Origin: an uncultured Peptococcaceae bacterium
GTDB taxonomy: Bacteria > Bacillota > Peptococcia > Peptococcales > Peptococcaceae
NCBI GenBank assembly: GCA_937976375.1
Contig: CALJRU010000022.1
Location: 1 to 9,534, forward strand
Direction: 5' to 3'
Length of the DNA stretch: 9,534 nt
A program made the translations under genes and the position numbers. The first letter of the stretch is position 1, and each line of letters begins with the position of its first letter. The notes beneath the pieces are model-generated. The model did not search any database. It saw nothing but the letters and a program-made list of their open reading frames with translations, and was not told the origin of the DNA. Positions 5,410-9,534 of this stretch are shown here, piece after piece.

Positions 5410-6633
5410 TTAAGATGGAATACTGCCAATAATATCGCCTGTATAAGGATCACAGGCAGCAAGATAATACAACCCATTGCCATCATCTTGACGCATGTAG
5501 CAAAGATTTTGATAGCTCAATAAACGCTCTTGAACAGATTCAAATGCGTTTCCAATATTGGATCCTTGTCGAATATAGAGGTCTGCAGTTGAACCAGAGT
5601 GAATTGGAGTGGTCGTTTGAGTGATGATATTGGCATACACGTCATCTGCTACTTTTCGAAAATCTTTTTGAACAATCCAATTCATCTCAAATTGAAGTGC
5701 CTCCATATTTCCATTATGAATATAAATTCCTCCCTGAGCGATAAGCCAATATCCAAAGATTTGAGAGCTTCCACCAGTAATAGTCCCATCCGAATTAAAC
5801 TTAGATGTACCATATCCAACCGATTGAGAGCTTGGCCCTACCCAAGTACCAGATGTAATAATTGAAGGAATTTCATTTTCTGAAACATCTTCAAAAGAAT
5901 TAATGTTTTGCAAGAACCACTTTGACGTATAGTCATCGAAATTATATGAAATCCTGTTGAGCAGCTTTGCCCTTTCCATCATATAGGAACTGTTTTTATA
6001 GTCGCCCAAAGTTTTAAAAGCATAGTAAGCCTGATAGGAGTATCCATTCTTATAAAGTTCCATCGCAGAATCATATGCAGCAGCTTGATCATCCACTTCA
6101 GGCGTCTGTTCTTCTTCCGGTGGATTTTCATCAGGATCATCAATATTTGGATTATCTGGCTCTGATGAATCTTCTGGTTCAGTATAGACGTGAACGGTAC
6201 GTGTAGCATTGTCCCAATATACATCGGCACCGAAAGATTCCGAAATCGCACGAACAGGAACCATCGTCCTAGCATTGATAATTTGTCCCGGAACATCCAT
6301 ATAAGTAGCTTCTCCATTCTTATATAAAACAGAACTACCTATGGTTAAAAAAATCGTTGTATCTTCTTTTGTCGCTGTCACGCTTCTTGTATCATTGTTC
6401 CAATTGACCTCTGCGCCGAGTGCTTCAAAAATAGCACGTAGAGGCACTAACGTTCTGCCTTCAATGATAACTGGTGGCTGATCGCATGCTATTTCCACAT
6501 TATCTACAATGATTGGAATGGTTTCTTCTGCTCTGCTAAAAATTGTTTTTGACTCCGTTGCTGAAAAAGCTGGTACTGCACTGGAAAAAGATAGTGCTAT
6601 AGCCATAGATGCAGCAATAAGTTTTTTTTTCAT
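5410..6633 (-). CDS. Secreted stalk-domain (copper amine oxidase N-terminal-type) protein with TPR-like segment
   Basis: A 407-aa exported protein. Signal peptide: KKK, hydrophobic core, and a probable cut after FSA (residue 25). Two stalk repeats follow, each with the typical core: GRTLVPLRA (59-67) then VNWNNDTRSV, and ARTMVPVRA (121-129) then VYWDNATRTV. This domain (PF07833 type) is frequent in surface proteins of Bacillota and does not imply amine oxidase activity. Residues 151-182 are an acidic, proline-rich linker; 186-230 resemble a TPR unit (LYKNGYSYQAYYAFKTLGDY). The last 160 residues, with GTWVG and FGYW, look like a beta-rich domain I do not recognise. The ATG at 6633 is chosen because AAAGGGGG lies 9 nt upstream; the ATG at 6642 abuts it. 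The gap to the upstream stalk gene is 15 nt. The gene is AT-richer than the cas genes. Confidence 0.86.
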   Translation of the reverse strand: MKKKLIAASMAIALSFSSAVPAFSATESKTIFSRAEETIPIIVDNVEIACDQPPVIIEGRTLVPLRAIFEALGAEVNWNNDTRSVTATKEDTTIFLTIGSSVLYKNGEATYMDVPGQIINARTMVPVRAISESFGADVYWDNATRTVHVYTEPEDSSEPDNPNIDDPDENPPEEEQTPEVDDQAAAYDSAMELYKNGYSYQAYYAFKTLGDYKNSSYMMERAKLLNRISYNFDDYTSKWFLQNINSFEDVSENEIPSIITSGTWVGPSSQSVGYGTSKFNSDGTITGGSSQIFGYWLIAQGGIYIHNGNMEALQFEMNWIVQKDFRKVADDVYANIITQTTTPIHSGSTADLYIRQGSNIGNAFESVQERLLSYQNLCYMRQDDGNGLYYLAACDPYTGDIIGSIPS

Positions 6634-6648
6634 GATCTTCATCCCCCT

Positions 6649-7650
6649 TTAGAATTTTATTAATGGATTTGATTTAAGATGATTGTATTTATCCGGAGTC
6701 GGAGTACCAAAAGCATCATAGAATGCTGTACAACGCATAGTATCAGCATTCACTTGATAAAATGCTGTTCCCATAGGGAATTCTCTCGGTAAGGTAGCAG
6801 AATAAACGCGCATACCTCCTCTAATAAAAAACGAATCATCATTTAGGTAAAAGGTATTATCATTTCGGCTAATAAGATAGCAATCAACATTATATTTCGC
6901 ATCATTTTCAATTTCCATTTCTACCGTTTGATACTTGTTTTCTCCAGTTTTTGTAATGAATTTATAAGAATCATACCGAACAGTCTGACTTGTAATATTT
7001 GGATCATCGTAGTGGATGGTATATTGACTTCTCCAACTTCCTACTACTGGATCATTTGGATCTTCTTGCACATAATATTTCTTAATAAAATTAGCTGTCT
7101 TCTGAGGAACATCGATCGGAATGTTTGGTGCAGCAACGTCAGTTTCTGACGTATCAATTTGAACATCGTACAATGATTGATCCCAAAATACATTGGCGTT
7201 CAATGCTTCCGCAAAAACACGTAATGGCAATAAAGTTCTATTGTTAATTATTGTCGGTGCTACATCAGTATACTGCGCTTTTCCATTTACATAATATATT
7301 TGACTATTCAATTGAAATTGTACTGCTCGATTACCTTTGATAGCTGTAGCAGTCTGCGTTCCCTGGTCCCATGATACCTGCGCACCCAGCGCCTCTCCGG
7401 CAGCTCGAAGGGGAACCATCGTACGCCCGTCTCTGATTGTCGGATCAACATCCGAAGGAATATATTTTCCATCTACATGAATTGTAATCGGATAATTAAG
7501 CGTATAGCTAGGTACGTCATTTTCATAAGTACATTCGGTCATATATAATCCGTTCTCATAATATTCTCGATAAGCAAATGATGGTGTTGGCGCTGCCAAC
7601 ATGCCGCAAAGCAAGGTTACAGCAATAATTTTTCTCTTTAATAATTTCAT
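6649..7650 (-). CDS. Secreted stalk-domain (copper amine oxidase N-terminal-type) protein
   Basis: A 333-aa exported protein, paralogous in its first half to its downstream neighbour. Signal peptide: MKLLKRK, hydrophobic stretch, probable cleavage after PSFA (residue 26). The Cys at 15 is not in a proper lipobox (preceded by LL), so it is not an obvious lipoprotein. Stalk repeats: GRTMVPLRA (75-83) with VSWDQGTQTA, and NRTLLPLRV (137-145) with VFWDQSLYDV. The C-terminal domain, from about residue 207 (VVGSWRSQYTIHY), is rich in Tyr, Asp and Asn and looks like beta structure; no known family is recognised. The neighbour also has a GTW at the corresponding place, so the C-terminal domains may be distant relatives. 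The ATG at 7650 has GGAG 8 nt upstream; the ATG at 7665 lacks a site. First gene of a two-gene operon, likely acting at the cell surface. Confidence 0.85.
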   Translation of the reverse strand: MKLLKRKIIAVTLLCGMLAAPTPSFAYREYYENGLYMTECTYENDVPSYTLNYPITIHVDGKYIPSDVDPTIRDGRTMVPLRAAGEALGAQVSWDQGTQTATAIKGNRAVQFQLNSQIYYVNGKAQYTDVAPTIINNRTLLPLRVFAEALNANVFWDQSLYDVQIDTSETDVAAPNIPIDVPQKTANFIKKYYVQEDPNDPVVGSWRSQYTIHYDDPNITSQTVRYDSYKFITKTGENKYQTVEMEIENDAKYNVDCYLISRNDNTFYLNDDSFFIRGGMRVYSATLPREFPMGTAFYQVNADTMRCTAFYDAFGTPTPDKYNHLKSNPLIKF

Positions 7651-7860
7651 ATCTTTCTCTCCCATTTTTCAAATCAATGTTAACTTGCTAATCCCCATCA
7701 ACTTAACGCCTGACTACATAAATGATTTATCAACAGATCTAAAACATGTTCTATCTGCTATCTTGGAAACTTCGGCCATCATCCTGTTGGAACTTAAGTA
7801 TAATCATCGCTCTGTATTTTCTCCCCCAAATTTTAAATACAAATTTTGACATCTCCTTAT
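7651..7860 (-). other. Long AT-rich leader of the stalk operon
   Basis: About 210 nt between the predicted start of transcription and the first stalk gene. It holds a possible 33-aa reading frame (ATG at 7852) directly abutting AAGGAG, with no spacer, so its translation is doubtful. No riboswitch, terminator hairpin or clear second promoter is recognised. Confidence 0.4.
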
Positions 7861-7866
7861 ACCGTT

Positions 7867-7894
7867 ATTTTATCACACCTCCTAATGTTATCAA
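7867..7894 (-). promoter_or_regulatory. Promoter of the stalk operon
   Basis: Minus strand TTGATA (7894-7889), 16 nt, TAAAAT (7872-7867), with TGA immediately before the -10 (extended -10). Each box matches consensus at five of six. It lies just after the terminator of the methyltransferase operon, as expected for an independent unit. Confidence 0.68.
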
Positions 7895-7899
7895 TATTC

Positions 7900-7933
7900 T
7901 TGTCATAAGAAAACCCGCCTCTTTAGGCAGGTT
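7900..7933 (-). terminator. Terminator of the zinc-ribbon/methyltransferase operon
   Basis: Minus strand AACCTGCC (7933-7926) pairs with GGCGGGTT (7919-7912) across loop TAAAGA, one G-U pair, followed by TTCTTATG. It lies 85 nt after the methyltransferase stop. The interval 7934-8017 shows no other feature. Confidence 0.78.
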
Positions 7934-8017
7934 CTTACACTCATATCCAATTATCTATATAGTCTTCTCGTATGCAAAAAGCATGACCATATCAAGATCA
8001 GCTGAAACCCCTCCTCC

Positions 8018-8626
8018 TCAGTCACAACGCACAAGATACGCGTTGAGCCAGGGCTGGCTGCGGTGGTGGGTGTCCTGGGTGATGGTGGCGGCGGCGAGGT
8101 GCAGGGTGGGCACTTGGGCGAGCAGGGTGTGGAGGCTGGCTTCGGTGAGGTCGGTGAAGTAGCGGCCGCCGCGTTCGCCGCTGGCGCTGCCGTACTTGAA
8201 CGAGGCATAGAGCCAGCCGTCACGGCTCAGGTGCGGCGCAAGCCTTGCGAGCACCCGCGCAATCTCAGGCGCCGGCAGGTGCAGGAGCGACGCGCAGGCC
8301 CAGATGCCGTCGAAGATGCCCTCGGGCTGGTAGTTCTCAAACCGCGCGCAGACCACCTCCTGCCCCAAATAGGCCGCCGCCCGCGCACACAGCGCCTGCG
8401 CGCCGTCCACGGCCACCACCTCGTAGCCCCGCGCCAGAAAGGCCTTGCTGTCGCGCCCCGAGCCGCAGCCCAGGTCGAGAATGCGCCCCCCAGGGGCCAC
8501 CCGCGCCAGAAACGCCTCCTGCAGCGCGCTCATATCGGCGTGCCGCGTCTGCGCCACATACTCCTCGGCGCAGCGCTCGTAATAGGCCAGCGTCGCCGTG
8601 CTCGGCTCTAGCGGCGCGCCGCTCAT
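8018..8626 (-). CDS. Class I SAM-dependent methyltransferase
   Basis: A 202-aa single-domain Rossmann-fold methyltransferase. Motif I is ILDLGCGSG (49-57), the SAM-binding glycine loop; VVAVD (70-74) provides the acidic residue expected to hold the ribose hydroxyls; a post-motif region with FDGIWACASLLHLP corresponds to motif IV and the following helix. The N-terminal AYYERCAEEYVAQT is typical of small cytoplasmic methyltransferases of the Methyltransf_11/25 kind. The substrate cannot be told. The ATG at 8626 is supported by AAGGAG 8 nt upstream and by the 4-nt ATGA overlap with the stop of the zinc-ribbon gene, so the pair is co-translated. An open frame extends upstream to 8974, but through the other gene's territory. 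Very GC-rich compared with the stalk genes next door. Confidence 0.9.
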   Translation of the reverse strand: MSGAPLEPSTATLAYYERCAEEYVAQTRHADMSALQEAFLARVAPGGRILDLGCGSGRDSKAFLARGYEVVAVDGAQALCARAAAYLGQEVVCARFENYQPEGIFDGIWACASLLHLPAPEIARVLARLAPHLSRDGWLYASFKYGSASGERGGRYFTDLTEASLHTLLAQVPTLHLAAATITQDTHHRSQPWLNAYLVRCD

Positions 8627-8838
8627 CGAAATTTCTCCTTCAATGCCGGCAGATCCTCCTTGTCGATCCACTCCTCCGAATAGCCGCAGCGGCCGCACAC
8701 ATAGCGATGCACCAGCACCGCCGAAAAATTCGTCCAGCCCAGCTGAATGTTGTTGCCCACGCCATAGGACCCGGCCTTGCCCGGCACACGGATGACGTCG
8801 GTGCTCTGGCATTTCGGACAGATGCTGCTCTGTTTCAT
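8623..8838 (-). CDS. Small zinc-ribbon protein
   Basis: A 71-aa protein with two CxxC knuckles, CPKC (7-10) and CGRC (48-51), spaced as in a zinc ribbon, with the aromatic-rich segment HRYVCGRCGYSEEWI and a charged tail KEDLPALKEKF. Proteins of this shape are common, uncharacterised cytoplasmic zinc-ribbon proteins in Clostridia. The start at 8838 has GGAG 8 nt upstream. Its stop overlaps the methyltransferase start, so the two may act together, but no partner is known. Confidence 0.85.
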   Translation of the reverse strand: MKQSSICPKCQSTDVIRVPGKAGSYGVGNNIQLGWTNFSAVLVHRYVCGRCGYSEEWIDKEDLPALKEKFR

Positions 8839-8874
8839 GATGATTGCTCCTTTCCTGGTTCCGTTCACCGCGCC

Positions 8875-8926
8875 GCCAAGCGCGGACGCGTTTTCTTTCA
8901 TAATACCTGCCCGCCCCGCGCTTGGC
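8875..8926. repeat. Perfect 10-bp inverted repeat bracketing the promoter
   Basis: GCCAAGCGCG (8875-8884) and CGCGCTTGGC (8917-8926) are exact reverse complements, 32 nt apart, 42 bp centre to centre (about four helical turns). One arm overlaps the -35 box, the other lies just downstream of the predicted transcription start. Only the downstream arm would be transcribed, so an RNA hairpin is unlikely; a repressor operator pair is a reasonable inference. Confidence 0.55.
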
Positions 8927-8928
8927 AA
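8900..8928 (-). promoter_or_regulatory. Promoter of the zinc-ribbon/methyltransferase operon
   Basis: Minus strand TTGCCA (8928-8923), 17 nt, TATTAT (8905-8900); five of six matches in each box and the ideal spacing. Predicted start near 8893, leaving a leader of about 55 nt. Confidence 0.78.
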
Positions 8929-9013
8929 TCCTCTCCCGCGAAAAACGCCCCGCCAAGATGGCACACAATGTCACCTACCCATGCCCTATCCTAGATTCAG
9001 AACGCCGCCCCGC

Positions 9014-9048
9014 AAAAAAGCCACCCTGCGCACAGCGCGTAGAGTGGC
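9014..9048 (-). terminator. Terminator of the SLH-protein gene
   Basis: Minus strand GCCACTCT (9048-9041) pairs with AGGGTGGC (9027-9020), with an inner GCGC/GCGC stem around TGT and a two-base bulge, followed by TTTTTT (9019-9014). It lies about 110 nt after the SLH stop. The stretch between, 9049-9160, holds no gene; only a weak GTCCC/GGGAC pairing (9111-9135) without a T tract is seen. The stretch from 9013 up to the zinc-ribbon promoter shows nothing further. Confidence 0.85.
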
Positions 9049-9160
9049 GGAGGAAGAAGTTTGTTGTTTGTTATTGTGTTGAGTTTGCCAGGTATCTCTG
9101 TAACACACTCGTCCCTCCGGTGCTCCTTTCGGGACTAGCTTCACGTCGTCGTCGCCTTTG

Positions 9161-9534
9161 TTAGTTTTCGAGATACCGCTGGAGCACTGCAGCTACCTGC
9201 GCTCTTGTGGAGAGGCCTTGTGGCTGCAAGGTGTCCACAGTCATTCCAGAGATCAGCCCTTGTTCCACAGCCCATGCAACCGAGTCTTTCGCCCAGGCAC
9301 TGACGCTGGCGGCGTCGCTGTAGTTGGCGAGATCATCGGCTGCTGTGACGTCCATCCCTTTGTATTCTGCATAATTCCGCAGGATGGCAGCCATTTGCTC
9401 GCGGGTGATGGCGGTGTTTGGCTGGAAGGTGCCGTCGTCGAAGCCATTGACGACGCCGACGCTGGCGGCCCAGTTGACGGCTTCGGCGTACCAGTCGCCG
9501 TCGGCCACGTCGGTGAAGTCACTGCCACTGGCTT
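9161..9534 (-). CDS. SLH-domain cell-surface protein, C-terminal fragment
   Basis: The last 124 codons of a protein that begins beyond the right edge; the frame is open to base 9534. Two SLH modules are visible: FTDVADGDWYAEAVNWA, then GVVNGFDDGTFQPNTAITREQMAAIL with the TRxQ-type motif; and YSDAASVSAWAKDSVAWAVEQ, then LISGMTVDTLQPQGLSTRAQVAAVL. SLH modules anchor proteins to pyruvylated secondary cell-wall polymers in Gram-positive bacteria and usually occur in threes, so a third is expected upstream. The N-terminal cargo domain is not in the window. The gene ends in LQRYLEN, as many C-terminal SLH triplets do. Confidence 0.93.
   Translation of the reverse strand, partial: ASGSDFTDVADGDWYAEAVNWAASVGVVNGFDDGTFQPNTAITREQMAAILRNYAEYKGMDVTAADDLANYSDAASVSAWAKDSVAWAVEQGLISGMTVDTLQPQGLSTRAQVAAVLQRYLEN

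Noticed and set aside
6649..7650. Lipoprotein signal in the first stalk protein because of Cys15
   Set aside because: The residues before it (TLL) do not fit a lipobox, and a standard signal peptidase I site (PSFA) follows.
8018..8974. Extended 318-aa version of the methyltransferase
   Set aside because: The extra N-terminal part overlaps the zinc-ribbon gene in another frame and its promoter, whereas ATG 8626 has AAGGAG at 8 nt and a coupling overlap.

Overview
The window looks like chromosomal DNA from a Gram-positive bacterium of the phylum Bacillota, probably a Clostridia-type anaerobe. The evidence is strong AAGGAGG-type ribosome binding sites before almost every gene, an S-layer-homology (SLH) protein, two secreted proteins with copper-amine-oxidase-N-terminal-type (stalk) repeats, and a type I-C CRISPR-Cas operon. 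The genus cannot be told from the sequence. Every recognisable protein gene lies on the minus strand, so transcription runs from right to left.

Right part (9534 to about 7900): the C-terminal end of an SLH surface protein and its terminator; then a two-gene operon, a 71-aa zinc-ribbon protein overlapping by 4 nt a class I SAM-dependent methyltransferase, with its own sigma-A promoter inside a perfect 10-bp inverted repeat, ending at a terminator near 7911-7933. Middle (about 7900 to 5350): a visibly AT-richer two-gene operon of secreted, tandem paralogous stalk-domain proteins, with a long untranslated leader and a terminator. The GC-rich DNA on both sides suggests this pair has a different history from its neighbours.

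Left part (5245 to 1): a type I-C interference operon, cas3-cas5c-cas8c-cas7c, tightly packed and translationally coupled, with cas7c cut by the window edge. A separate small subunit, Cas11c, can be read from an internal start in cas8c, at an ATG placed 8 nt after a perfect AAGGAGG. The adaptation genes and the CRISPR array would lie beyond the left edge.

The most notable element lies between the stalk operon and cas3. On the minus strand at about 5211-5048 there is a small RNA gene built like a degenerate one-spacer CRISPR: an extended -10 promoter, a hairpin followed by the type I-C handle GTGGATTGAAAA, a 26-nt pseudo-spacer, a second repeat-like hairpin starting GTCTC, a further hairpin, and a strong terminator. 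The first 18 nt of the pseudo-spacer match the cas3 operon promoter (5013-5030) at 16 positions. The only two mismatches are at positions 6 and 12, the positions that Cascade flips out and does not read. The protospacer is preceded by TTC (5010-5012), the classic type I-C PAM. The target covers the -10 box of a perfect-consensus promoter (TTGACA, 16 nt, TATAAT). This fits a CreR-type Cas-regulating RNA that would guide the operon's own Cascade to repress the cas promoter without a full-length match. Function is inferred; the sequence relationships are visible directly.
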